NCBI GenBank assembly: GCA_963761525.1
Contig: CAVXHG010000008.1
Location: forward strand, 806,001-870,000
Direction: 5' to 3'
DNA length: 64,000 nt
DNA from: BOG-931 sp963761525
GTDB taxonomy: Bacteria; Pseudomonadota; Alphaproteobacteria; Rhizobiales; Xanthobacteraceae
Shown here: piece by piece, positions 1-8,114 of the stretch
How the letters are laid out: every line of letters starts with the position of its first letter
Numbering within the stretch: the stretch's first letter is position 1
Position numbers and translations under genes: made by a program
The notes under the pieces: generated by a model
The model's database searches: none
Told to the model about the DNA's origin: nothing
The model's input: the letters and a program-made list of their open reading frames with translations, nothing else

Positions 1-277
1 GCGCCCAATCGAGCGCAGCCGCGGCATCCGACAGTTCGCCGATACCGTGATCGAAGCCGCCCTGGCTCCGTCCGACGCCGCGGAAATTGAAACGCAGCGC
101 CGAGAAGCCACGATGCACGAAGGCATAGTAGATCTGGTATACGATCGGGTGGTTCATCGTGCCGCCGAACTGCGGATGCGGATGCAGCACAATGCCGATC
201 GGCGCATTCTTTTGCCGCGCGGGATGGTAACGGCCTTCGATGCGGCCGCCGGGACCCGTGAAGATGACCTCGGGCAT
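1..277 (-). CDS. alpha/beta hydrolase, partial (runs off the window)
   Basis: The minus strand opens at an ATG at 277 and stays open to base 1, so only the first 92 residues are present. The translation starts MPEVIFTGPGGRIEGRYHP and then has HPHPQFGGTMNH and FRGVGRSQGGFDHG, the pattern of the COG2945-type alpha/beta hydrolases (oxyanion-side HPHP segment and the FRGVGxSxG turn after strand 4). The nucleophile and acid residues lie beyond the window. It is divergent from the cysteine desulfurase, with about 215 bp between the two starts, an arrangement common next to suf operons in Bradyrhizobium relatives. The substrate is unknown. Confidence 0.85.
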   Translation of the reverse strand, partial: MPEVIFTGPGGRIEGRYHPARQKNAPIGIVLHPHPQFGGTMNHPIVYQIYYAFVHRGFSALRFNFRGVGRSQGGFDHGIGELSDAAAALDWA

Positions 278-492
278 GTTCTTTAAAACCTCGATCGCTG
301 GCGTTTGGGGCAATCCGGCGGAATCGCGCGTGCTTGACGCAGCCGGGGCACCTTCGTAAGCCTCTATAACTATTTCGTTTTTTGGAACCGGCAAGGTGCG
401 ATTGGCGGCCCCAATATCGGGTGGCGACTTCTACCACAGGCCGGGGGACAAAAAGCAAGCATTACCAGCACCGCCACCAATATAACTGATAC

Positions 493-1659
493 ATGCCGGA
501 CCGCAGTTATTTCGACTGGAACGCAACGACGCCGCTGCGGCCTCAGGCGCAGGAAGCCTTGGCGGCGGCGCTGGCGGCCAACGGCAATCCGTCTTCGGTC
601 CACGCCGAAGGCCGTGCGGCGCGGCGCGTCATGGAGCTGGCCCGCCAACAGGTGGCGGCGGTGGTCGGCGCGCAGCCGCCCGACGTGTTTTTCACCTCGA
701 GCGGCACCGAAGCCAATATGCTGGCGCTAACGCCGGCAATCGAAACGCGCAACGAGAGACAACCACGCGACAAGCTCCTGATCTCGGCGATCGAACATTC
801 GTCGGTGCGTGCCGGCGGCCGATTTCCTCACGAAGCCATTGCCGATCTGCCAGTTGATCCAGAAGGCCGCATCAATCTTGAAGCGCTAAAGCACGCCTTA
901 AGTGGCACTTCGCGGGCCTTGGTGTCGATCATGCTGGCCAACAACGAAACCGGTGTTGTCCAGCCGGTCGCCGAGGCCGCACCTATTGTTCATGCGGCGG
1001 GCGGTTTCTTGCATGTCGATGCGATCCAGGCCGTCGGACGGATTCCGGTCGATATCGGCGCGCTCGATGCCGATTTGCTGACGCTCTCGGCGCACAAGAT
1101 TGGCGGGCCCAAAGGGGTCGGCGCTCTGGTGCGCCGGGGTGACGCTCTGCACATCGCCGATCCGCTCATTCGTGGCGGCGGTCAGGAGCGAGGGATGCGC
1201 GCCGGCACGGAAAACGTGGCCGGTATCGCGGCTTTCGGTGCTGCTGCGGCGGCGGCGTGCGAGAGCTTCGCTTCGGAAGCGGAGCGTATGCGGGGGCTGC
1301 GGGACGGGCTTGAGGCCGGGCTAAAGGCGATTTCGCCAGGGGCCGTGATCTTCGGTTCTGGCGCCGATCGGCTGCCGAACACCACTCTTTTTGCGGCCGA
1401 AGGGTTAAAGGCCGAGACCGCGGTTATCGCTTTTGATTTGGAGGGGATTGCGGTGTCGTCCGGTGCGGCCTGCTCGTCGGGGAAGGTCCAACCCTCCCAT
1501 GTCCTTGCAGCCATGGGGGTTTCTCCGGCATTGCTACGCGGGGCGGTACGGGTGAGCCTCGGCTGGACCACGACAGAAACCGACGTCGAAAGGTTCCTGA
1601 GCGCTTGGAGAAAGCTCGCAACTGCATTATCTAAGGGTCAATCCGGCATCGCAGCCTAA
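493..1659 (+). CDS. cysteine desulfurase, IscS/NifS type (class V aminotransferase)
   Basis: This 388-residue PLP enzyme takes sulfur from L-cysteine as a persulfide, giving alanine. The N-terminal YFDWNATTPLRP, the PLP lysine K202 in SAHKIGGPKG and the catalytic cysteine C327 in SSGAACSSGK fit the group I (IscS/NifS) subfamily, unlike the SufS encoded further down the same cluster. The length fits the family. It lies upstream of sufB in the same direction with 139 bp between, a gap that holds an imperfect hairpin. It probably supplies sulfur to the SUF scaffold; whether it is cotranscribed with sufB cannot be read from sequence. Confidence 0.93.
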   Translation: MPDRSYFDWNATTPLRPQAQEALAAALAANGNPSSVHAEGRAARRVMELARQQVAAVVGAQPPDVFFTSSGTEANMLALTPAIETRNERQPRDKLLISAIEHSSVRAGGRFPHEAIADLPVDPEGRINLEALKHALSGTSRALVSIMLANNETGVVQPVAEAAPIVHAAGGFLHVDAIQAVGRIPVDIGALDADLLTLSAHKIGGPKGVGALVRRGDALHIADPLIRGGGQERGMRAGTENVAGIAAFGAAAAAACESFASEAERMRGLRDGLEAGLKAISPGAVIFGSGADRLPNTTLFAAEGLKAETAVIAFDLEGIAVSSGAACSSGKVQPSHVLAAMGVSPALLRGAVRVSLGWTTTETDVERFLSAWRKLATALSKGQSGIAA

Positions 1660-1683
1660 CTGGCTGTAGAACCGATTGTTTCC

Positions 1684-1711
1684 GGAGTGTTTTGAATCGT
1701 TCAAGCACTCC
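1684..1711 (+). promoter_or_regulatory. imperfect inverted repeat between the desulfurase gene and sufB
   Basis: GGAGTG pairs with CACTCC and TTGAA with TTCAA around a TCG loop, with a small asymmetric bulge. No T-run follows, so it is not a standard intrinsic terminator. It lies about 90 bp before the sufB start, where an operator or attenuator of an Fe-S-responsive regulator could sit. No specific regulator box (RirA, IscR, Irr) could be assigned. Confidence 0.4.
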
Positions 1712-1798
1712 TAACCTGGGTGATCCGAAACGTAGGCCCGCCTGACCATACCGACTTAATCCAACCCGCGGTCCTTGAAACCGTGAGCGGAGGGACGA

Positions 1799-3304
1799 AT
1801 GCCGGCAGTGCAAGAGACCGTCGATCAGGTCAGACGCATTGACGTTGACCAATACAAGTACGGCTTTGAGACGGTGATTGAATCGGACAAGGCCCCGAAG
1901 GGCCTGTCCGAAGACACGATCCGCTTCATCTCGGCCAAGAAGAGCGAGCCGGAATGGATGCTGGCGTGGCGGCTCGATGCCTATAAGCGCTGGCTCACCA
2001 TGCGTGAGCCGAAATGGGCCAAGGTCGAATACGGTCCGATCGACTATCAGGACCTCTATTACTATTCGGCGCCCAAGAAAAAGGACGGTCCGAAGTCGCT
2101 TGACGAGATCGATCCGGAGATTCTCAAGACCTACGAGAAGCTCGGCATTCCGTTGCGTGAGCGCGAGGCGCTGCTCGGCATTCAGCGGCCAGACACCGGC
2201 GAAGGCGAGGCGGCCGAGCCCGGTAGACGCGTTGCCGTTGACGCCGTGTTCGATTCCGTTTCGGTTGCGACTACGTTCAAGGCGGAGCTGGCCAAGGCCG
2301 GCGTGCTGTTCATGCCGATTTCGGAAGCCGTGCATGAGCACCCCGAACTGGTGAAGAAGTATCTCGGCTCCGTGGTTCCGGTGAGCGACAATTTCTTCGC
2401 GACACTGAATTCGGCGGTGTTTTCCGACGGCTCGTTCGTCTACGTGCCGCCGGGTGTGCGCTGCCCAATGGAGCTGTCGACCTATTTTCGCATCAATGAA
2501 AAGAATACCGGCCAATTCGAGCGAACTTTGATCATTGCCGACAAGGGCTCCTATGTGAGCTATCTCGAAGGCTGCACCGCGCCGATGCGCGACGAGAACC
2601 AGCTTCACGCCGCCGTGGTCGAACTGGTGGCGCTCGACGATGCTGAAATCAAATATTCGACGATTCAGAACTGGTATCCGGGCGACGCCGCGGGACGAGG
2701 CGGCATCTATAATTTCGTCACCAAGCGCGGCGATTGCCGCGGCAAGAACGCCAAGATTTCCTGGACGCAGGTGGAGACCGGTTCTGCCATCACCTGGAAA
2801 TATCCGAGCTGTATCCTGCGTGGCGACAATTCGCGCGGCGAGTTCTACTCGATCGCGATTTCAAACGGCTATCAGCAGGTCGACAGCGGCACCAAGATGT
2901 TGCACCTCGGCAAGAACACGACCAGCCGCATCATTTCCAAGGGCATCGCCGCCGGCCGTTCCAACAATACCTATCGCGGCCTCGTCACCGCGCATCGCCG
3001 TGCGTCGGGAGCGCGCAATTTCACCAATTGCGACTCGCTGTTGATTGGCGATCGCTGCGGCGCTCACACCGTGCCCTACATCGAGGCGAAAAACTCCTCG
3101 ACCGTATTCGAACATGAGGCGACCACCTCGAAGATTTCCGACGACATGCTGTTCTACTGCCGGCAGCGCGGGCTCTCCGCAGAGGAGGCGACCGCGCTGG
3201 TGGTCAACGGCTTCGTCAAGGACGTGTTGCAGCAGCTTCCCATGGAGTTCGCGGTCGAGGCGCAGAAGTTGATCTCGGTTTCGCTGGAAGGGAGCGTCGG
3301 ATAA
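1799..3304 (+). CDS. sufB: SufB, Fe-S cluster scaffold subunit
   Basis: The 501-residue product is the SufB scaffold of the cytosolic SufBC2D complex on which Fe-S clusters are built. The start is ATG after a good ribosome site (GCGGAGGG). Recognisable family segments are YVPPGVRCPMELSTYFRIN, the YLEGCTAP stretch, ETGSAITWKYPSC and, near the C-terminus, DRCGAHTVPYIE, which carries the conserved cysteine/histidine region involved in cluster assembly. The length is slightly above the usual 470-490. It is followed by an unrecognised gene and then sufC, so the usual sufB-sufC adjacency is interrupted here. Confidence 0.97.
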   Translation: MPAVQETVDQVRRIDVDQYKYGFETVIESDKAPKGLSEDTIRFISAKKSEPEWMLAWRLDAYKRWLTMREPKWAKVEYGPIDYQDLYYYSAPKKKDGPKSLDEIDPEILKTYEKLGIPLREREALLGIQRPDTGEGEAAEPGRRVAVDAVFDSVSVATTFKAELAKAGVLFMPISEAVHEHPELVKKYLGSVVPVSDNFFATLNSAVFSDGSFVYVPPGVRCPMELSTYFRINEKNTGQFERTLIIADKGSYVSYLEGCTAPMRDENQLHAAVVELVALDDAEIKYSTIQNWYPGDAAGRGGIYNFVTKRGDCRGKNAKISWTQVETGSAITWKYPSCILRGDNSRGEFYSIAISNGYQQVDSGTKMLHLGKNTTSRIISKGIAAGRSNNTYRGLVTAHRRASGARNFTNCDSLLIGDRCGAHTVPYIEAKNSSTVFEHEATTSKISDDMLFYCRQRGLSAEEATALVVNGFVKDVLQQLPMEFAVEAQKLISVSLEGSVG

Positions 3305-3347
3305 CGCTGAGCGCTCTGTCATAGGCGGTGGCGTTGGGGCAGCGGAT

Positions 3348-3752
3348 ATGGCGCATTGGCTCGAAGTGCCGGAATTGGAAGCGCGGGTGCAGGCAACAGA
3401 TGACATGCCGCCCTCACTTGTACTGCTCCGTGAATGCGTGGGAGCGATTGTTGCGGTGCTGGAGCGTGAGGTCGTGCACGAGGGCCAACCGCCGGTCGTC
3501 ACGTTCCGTAATCATCATGGCGCTTACTACAACGTGAGCATCCATGAAGAGGAATACCGAGTCCTGTATATGCACAATGCCCAGATCGAGTTTTTGGAGA
3601 AGCGCACAGGCGAACTGGCCTGGAAGATTTGCGGTTATCGCTGCTCGCCGGCGCAGATGCGCGCGGCTAAGGCGCGCGCCGTACAGGAAGGTTTCACTGG
3701 CGATGTTCTTCCCAATGAATATTTCGTGCGTGAGCACCGCGCTCGCGGCTGA
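3348..3752 (+). CDS. unrecognised protein encoded between sufB and sufC
   Basis: A 134-residue soluble protein starts at ATG 3348, 43 bp after sufB, and ends 36 bp before sufC, so it is very probably part of the suf transcript. No signal peptide or membrane segment is visible. The middle (VTFRNHHGAYYNVSIHEEEY) looks beta-rich and is His/Tyr-rich; the end carries ICGYRCSPAQMRAAKARA, with two cysteines, and a basic helix. GC content and codon use match its neighbours, which argues against a chance reading frame. I do not recognise the family. Its position suggests a link to Fe-S assembly, but this is guilt by association only. Confidence 0.75.
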   Translation: MAHWLEVPELEARVQATDDMPPSLVLLRECVGAIVAVLEREVVHEGQPPVVTFRNHHGAYYNVSIHEEEYRVLYMHNAQIEFLEKRTGELAWKICGYRCSPAQMRAAKARAVQEGFTGDVLPNEYFVREHRARG

Positions 3753-3788
3753 TGGCCGCTGAGGCGAGAATTTCGGAAAGGCAGATTG

Positions 3789-4547
3789 ATGGCGTTGCTT
3801 GAAATAAAGGATTTACACGTCGAGATCGACGGTAAGCCGATTCTCAAAGGGCTCGACCTGACGGTGAACGCCGGTGAGGTGCACGCCATCATGGGTCCGA
3901 ACGGTTCCGGTAAATCGACGCTGGCCTATGTGCTCGCGGGCAAGGACGATTACACCGTTACCAGTGGCGAAGTGCGGTTCAATGGCAAGAATATCTTCGC
4001 GATGCAGCCGGACGAACGCGCTGCGGCGGGTCTGTTCCTGGCATTCCAGTATCCGCTGGAGATTCCCGGTGTCGCGACCATGACTTTCCTGCGCACCGCG
4101 CTCAATGCGCAGCGCAAGAAGCGCGGCGAGGCCGAGTTCTCGACGCCGGAGTTCCTCAAAAAGGTTCGCGATCAGGCCGGCAAGCTGGGGATCGACCCGG
4201 AAATGCTGCGGCGCGCGGTGAATGTCGGTTTCTCCGGCGGCGAGAAGAAGCGCAACGAGGTGCTGCAAATGGCGCTGCTCGAGCCGCGCCTTGCCGTGCT
4301 CGACGAGACCGATTCAGGTCTCGACATCGATGCCCTGAAGATTGTCTCCGAGGGCGTCAACCGGCTGAAGTCGCCGAACAACGCTTTCGTCGTCATCACG
4401 CACTACCAGCGGCTGCTGGAGTACATCGTGCCGGATATCGTGCACGTGCTGTCGAAGGGGCGCATCGTCAAGACCGGCGGCAAGGAGCTCGCACTGGAGC
4501 TCGAAGCCCGCGGTTATGCCGAGTACCAGGAAGAGGTTCCGGCGTGA
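3789..4547 (+). CDS. sufC: SufC, ATPase of the SUF complex
   Basis: The 252-residue ABC-type ATPase powers conformational change in SufBC2D. Walker A is GPNGSGKST, the signature loop is FSGGEKKRNE (the SufC variant of LSGGQ), Walker B is LAVLDETDSGLD, and the switch histidine lies in VITHYQRLL. The start was taken at ATG 3789; a TTG one codon earlier is less likely. The stop overlaps the GTG start of sufD (GTGA), showing translational coupling. Confidence 0.97.
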   Translation: MALLEIKDLHVEIDGKPILKGLDLTVNAGEVHAIMGPNGSGKSTLAYVLAGKDDYTVTSGEVRFNGKNIFAMQPDERAAAGLFLAFQYPLEIPGVATMTFLRTALNAQRKKRGEAEFSTPEFLKKVRDQAGKLGIDPEMLRRAVNVGFSGGEKKRNEVLQMALLEPRLAVLDETDSGLDIDALKIVSEGVNRLKSPNNAFVVITHYQRLLEYIVPDIVHVLSKGRIVKTGGKELALELEARGYAEYQEEVPA

Positions 4548-5872
4548 ACGCCGAAGTCACCACGATAAAGACCGCAGCGGAAACAACGCTGGCGCAAGAA
4601 TTTGCGCAGGCGCATGCGCGGCTGCCGGGCGGCAAGGCGTTCGCGGCGCAGCGCGCCGCGGCGTTCGACGTGTTCGCCAGGGAAGGTCTGCCGCATCGTC
4701 GCGTCGAAGACTGGAAATACACCGATCTCCGCGCCCTGATGCGCGACGCCAAGCCGCTCGCGGCGCCTCCCGATGCGAGATCAAAAGCGATTGCGAAAAC
4801 CGCCGGCGCGTTGGTCGGCGACGTTGAAACCCGCCGTCTGGTCTTTGTCGATGGTGCCTTTGTGCCGGAGCTTTCCGACGTTGCGGCGCTCGAGCCGGGT
4901 CTGTCGATCAGTTCGCTGGCGGAAGCTATGACCGGTGGCGATTCGTTGCTCGCGACCCATCTCGGCAAGCTTGCGCCGGCAAGCGATGTCGCGGTCGCGC
5001 TCAATACCGCGCTGATGGGCGACGGCGCTGTAATCCGCGTAGCGGCAGGCGCGACGACTAAACGACCGATACACCTTCTTTTCGTCGCGTCCGAGAAACC
5101 TGCCGCGACTTTCACCCGCTCGCTGCTCGTGGTGGAGAAGGCCGCTCGCGCCATGCTGATCGAAAGTCACGAGGGACCGGAAGGCACGGACTATCAGGTT
5201 AATGCCGCAGTCGAAGTATTTGTCGGTGACGAAGCCCATGTCGATCACGTCAAGCTGATCAGCGAGGGTCCGGATGCGCTGCATGTCTCGACGCTCGCGG
5301 CGGCGATCGGAGCCCATGCGCGGTTCAATACCTTCAGCTTTACCGCGGGCGGCGCGGTGGTGCGCAACCAGCTGTTCCTGAAATTCGACGGCGAGGAAAC
5401 GGTTGCCGGAATTCGCGGCGCGACGCTGCTGAAGGGCAAGCAGCACGCCGATACGACGCTGGTGGCCAACCACGTCGCGCGCGGCTGCCAGAGCCGGGAA
5501 ATGTTCAAGGCGGTGCTCGACGACGAAGCCCATGGCGTGTTCCAGGGCCGCATTATCGTGCAGCAGGGCGCGCAGAAGACCGACGCCAAGATGATGACGC
5601 GGGGCTTGCTGCTCTCCGAGCGCGCGGAGATGGACCATAAGCCGGAGCTGGAAATCTTTGCCGACGACGTGCAGTGCGGCCATGGCGCCACGGCCGGCGC
5701 GCTCGACGGCGACTTGAAGTTCTATCTGATGGCGCGCGGCATCCCGGCGGCGGAAGCCGAAGCGCTGCTGATCCGCGCATTTCTCGGCGAAGCGATCGAC
5801 GGCATCGAGCACGCCGGTTTGCGTGAGGCGCTCATGGACAGCGTGGTGGCCTGGCTGAAGAGGCGAGGCTGA
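4544..5872 (+). CDS. sufD: SufD, SUF complex subunit
   Basis: The 442-residue SufB paralogue is the partner subunit in SufBC2D. It has the N-terminal helical part with HRRVEDWKYTDLR, then the right-handed beta-helix core, ending with the family block MMTRGLLLSERAEMDHKPE, ADDVQCGHGATAG and ARGIPAAEAEALLIRAFLGE. The start is GTG at 4544 inside the sufC stop. sufS begins two bases after the stop, so sufC-sufD-sufS are tightly packed. The length is typical. Confidence 0.96.
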   Translation: MNAEVTTIKTAAETTLAQEFAQAHARLPGGKAFAAQRAAAFDVFAREGLPHRRVEDWKYTDLRALMRDAKPLAAPPDARSKAIAKTAGALVGDVETRRLVFVDGAFVPELSDVAALEPGLSISSLAEAMTGGDSLLATHLGKLAPASDVAVALNTALMGDGAVIRVAAGATTKRPIHLLFVASEKPAATFTRSLLVVEKAARAMLIESHEGPEGTDYQVNAAVEVFVGDEAHVDHVKLISEGPDALHVSTLAAAIGAHARFNTFSFTAGGAVVRNQLFLKFDGEETVAGIRGATLLKGKQHADTTLVANHVARGCQSREMFKAVLDDEAHGVFQGRIIVQQGAQKTDAKMMTRGLLLSERAEMDHKPELEIFADDVQCGHGATAGALDGDLKFYLMARGIPAAEAEALLIRAFLGEAIDGIEHAGLREALMDSVVAWLKRRG

Positions 5873-5873
5873 T

Positions 5874-5903
5874 ATGGCCCAGACAAATATGGCCCAGACA
5901 AAT
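5874..5903 (+). repeat. 15-bp tandem duplication at the sufS start
   Basis: Two identical 15-bp units, each beginning with ATG (atggcccagacaaat), abut exactly at the sufS start. A third partial unit continues as ATAGCC. The copy number changes neither the frame nor the catalytic domain. Confidence 0.9.
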
Positions 5904-7145
5904 ATAGCCAGTGCAAAGACGAACGGCGCTTACGACGTCGCCCGCATCCGCAAGGATTTCCCGATCCTGGCGACGGAGGTTTACGGCAAGCCGCTGGTCT
6001 ATCTCGATAACGCCGCTTCAGCGCAAAAGCCGCAAGCGGTGCTCGATCGCCTGTATCAGGCTTACACAACGCAGTACGCCAATGTGCATCGCGGCCTGCA
6101 TTATCTCGCCAACGAGGCGACGGATGCCTACGAAGGCGCGCGCGAGAAGGTGGCGGCGTTTCTCAACGCCAAGCGCAAGGAAGAGATCATCTTCACGCGC
6201 AACGCCACGGAAGCGATCAATCTTGTCGCCTATACGTTCGGCCACGAACGCATCAAGCCCGGCGACGAGATCGTGGTTTCGATCATGGAGCATCACTCCA
6301 ATATCGTGCCGTGGCATTTCCTCCGCGAGCGGCAAGGCGCCGTCATCAAGTGGGCGCCAGTCGACGACCAGGGCAATTTCCTGATCGACGAGTTCGAGAA
6401 GCTTCTGACACCGCGCACCAAGATGGTGGCGATGACCCACATGTCGAACGTGCTCGGCACGCTGGTCCCCGTGAAAGAAGTGGTGCGGCGTGCCCATGCC
6501 CGCGGCATTCCAGTGCTGATCGACGGTGCGCAGGGCGCGGTGCATCTCGACATCGACGTGCAGGATATCGATTGCGATTTTTACGCCTGCACCGGCCACA
6601 AGATCTATGGGCCGACCGGTATCGGCGTGCTGTACGGCAAATACGAGCATCTCGACGCCATGCCGCCGTTCAATGGCGGCGGCGAAATGATCCGCGAAGT
6701 GTCAGAAGATCGTGTCACCTATGGCGAGCCGCCGCATAAATTCGAGGCCGGCACGCCGCCGATCGTGCAGGCGATTGGGCTTGGTGCGGCCATCGATTAT
6801 GTCGCTTCGGTCGGCAAAGCGCAGATCCGCGAACACGAAGCGGGGTTGATGCGTTATGCCCATGAGCGGCTGGGCGAGATCAATTCGCTGCGCATCATCG
6901 GCACGGCCAAGAATAAAGGCCCGATTGTGTCGTTCGAGATAAAAGGCGCGCATCCGCACGATATCGCGACCATTATCGACCGCTCGGGCGTGGCGGTGCG
7001 GGCCGGAACCCATTGCGTGATGCCACTGTTGGCGCGCTTTGGCGTGTCGGCGACCTGCCGGGCCTCGTTCGCAATGTACAACACCCGCGAGGAAATCGAC
7101 TGCCTTGCGGAAGCGCTGATCAAGGCGCAGGGTTTCTTCTCATGA
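5874..7145 (+). CDS. sufS: SufS, group II cysteine desulfurase
   Basis: The 423-residue PLP-dependent desulfurase feeds persulfide sulfur into SUF. The PLP lysine is K243 in TGHKIYGPTG and the catalytic cysteine is C381 in RAGTHCVMPL; the RAGxHC form and the FNGGGEMI segment are typical of SufS. The N-terminus has a repeat, MAQTN twice, encoded by a 15-bp duplication; because each unit begins with ATG, the true start may be either 5874 or 5889. The stop overlaps the sufT start (ATGA). Having both this and an IscS-type enzyme in one cluster is the usual arrangement in this bacterial group. Confidence 0.96.
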   Translation: MAQTNMAQTNIASAKTNGAYDVARIRKDFPILATEVYGKPLVYLDNAASAQKPQAVLDRLYQAYTTQYANVHRGLHYLANEATDAYEGAREKVAAFLNAKRKEEIIFTRNATEAINLVAYTFGHERIKPGDEIVVSIMEHHSNIVPWHFLRERQGAVIKWAPVDDQGNFLIDEFEKLLTPRTKMVAMTHMSNVLGTLVPVKEVVRRAHARGIPVLIDGAQGAVHLDIDVQDIDCDFYACTGHKIYGPTGIGVLYGKYEHLDAMPPFNGGGEMIREVSEDRVTYGEPPHKFEAGTPPIVQAIGLGAAIDYVASVGKAQIREHEAGLMRYAHERLGEINSLRIIGTAKNKGPIVSFEIKGAHPHDIATIIDRSGVAVRAGTHCVMPLLARFGVSATCRASFAMYNTREEIDCLAEALIKAQGFFS

Positions 7146-7531
7146 GCGATGAACTCAAAACCGATACGGCGACGGCGGCGCCCGCCGATACCGCGGAGCG
7201 GCCGTCCAACATTCCGCCCGAAGAAATGACGCGGCTGACGGACGAGATCGTCAGCGCGCTGAAGACCGTCTTTGATCCGGAAATTCCGGCCGACATCTAC
7301 GAGCTTGGCCTGATCTACAAGGTCGATGTCGATGACGACCGCATGGTCCGTATCGACATGACGCTGACCACACCGAATTGCCCGGCTGCGGGCGAATTGC
7401 CGGGGCAAGTCGAGAATGCCGTCGCCGGCGTTTCCGGCGTGCGAGAGGCCAAGGTCAATATCGTGTGGGATCCGCCGTGGGATCCGAGCCGGATGTCGGA
7501 CGAAGCCCGCACTGTGTTGAATATGTGGTGA
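7142..7531 (+). CDS. sufT: SufT-type DUF59 (MIP18-like) Fe-S assembly protein
   Basis: A 129-residue protein with an N-terminal linker rich in Ala/Thr and a DUF59 domain: DPEIPADIYELGLIYKV, MTLTTPNCPAAGELP and the C-terminal VWDPPWDPSRMSDEAR. The cysteine in TPNCP is the conserved residue of the family. It is the accessory maturation factor that commonly closes alphaproteobacterial suf operons. The start ATG overlaps the sufS stop; an in-frame extension upstream lies inside sufS and is not credible. Confidence 0.93.
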   Translation: MSDELKTDTATAAPADTAERPSNIPPEEMTRLTDEIVSALKTVFDPEIPADIYELGLIYKVDVDDDRMVRIDMTLTTPNCPAAGELPGQVENAVAGVSGVREAKVNIVWDPPWDPSRMSDEARTVLNMW

Positions 7532-7642
7532 CCGAACGCGGAGCGTTGCGCGCACCTGTGCGCGGCATTACATGGTGTGAGTGAGGTCGTTAGTAGATTT
7601 CGACTTATTAAAAGTCGAAAGCGACGGCAGGAGATAGAACCG

Positions 7643-8011
7643 ATGGCCACTGCACGGCCGAGACCTCAGGTGATGCGGCTGACCGAAGCCGCAGCCGACC
7701 GTATCAAGGCGGTCATGGCGAATGCCGACCATCCGATCGCGGGCGTCCGCGTCGGCGTGAAGAACGGCGGCTGCGCCGGCATGAGCTATTTCATGGAATA
7801 TGCCGACGCCGCTAATCCGCACGACGAAGTGGTCGAAGACAAAGGCGTCCGTATCCTGGTCGATCCGAAGGCGGTACTGTTCCTGCTTGGCACCGAGATG
7901 GACTACAAGGTCCAGAAGCTTTCGGCACAATTCACCTTCAACAATCCGAACCAGACCGCGGCCTGCGGCTGCGGTGAATCGGTGCAGATCGAGCCGGCGA
8001 CCGAGCACTAG
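7643..8011 (+). CDS. sufA: A-type Fe-S carrier (SufA/IscA/ErpA family)
   Basis: The 122-residue carrier transfers assembled clusters to target proteins. The three conserved cysteines are C44 in GGCAGMSY and C108/C110 in ACGCGESV. The start is ATG 7643, preceded by an AGGAGA ribosome site; a longer in-frame upstream extension lacks such a site. It follows sufT by about 110 bp and ends the suf cluster. Its TAG stop overlaps the first base of a palindromic repeat. Confidence 0.94.
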   Translation: MATARPRPQVMRLTEAAADRIKAVMANADHPIAGVRVGVKNGGCAGMSYFMEYADAANPHDEVVEDKGVRILVDPKAVLFLLGTEMDYKVQKLSAQFTFNNPNQTAACGCGESVQIEPATEH

Positions 8012-8109
8012 AGCGAAGTCGTTTTTGATTAAATCGATCGTCGCTCTAGCATTTTGATTGAGCATGATCTTTTCGGAAAACCGGATTCCACTTTTCCGGA
8101 TCATGCTCT
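8011..8109. repeat. rhizobial-type palindromic intergenic repeat, copy A
   Basis: About 99 bp made of two parts: GAGCGAAGTCG...CGTCGCTCTAG and a longer palindrome running from GAGCATGATC to GATCATGCTC, with the arms TTTTCGGAAAACCGG and CCACTTTTCCGG. A near-identical inverted copy lies at 60721-60818. It fills the whole gap between sufA (+) and the FAD enzyme (-) and could form a bidirectional hairpin at the two converging ends. Confidence 0.88.
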
Positions 8110-8114
8110 GGGCT

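Noticed and set aside
1631..2608. Long minus-strand frame of 325 codons opposite sufB
   Set aside because: It mirrors the sufB coding sequence in a GC-rich genome; composition (Arg/His/Leu-rich) and lack of motifs mark it as a shadow.
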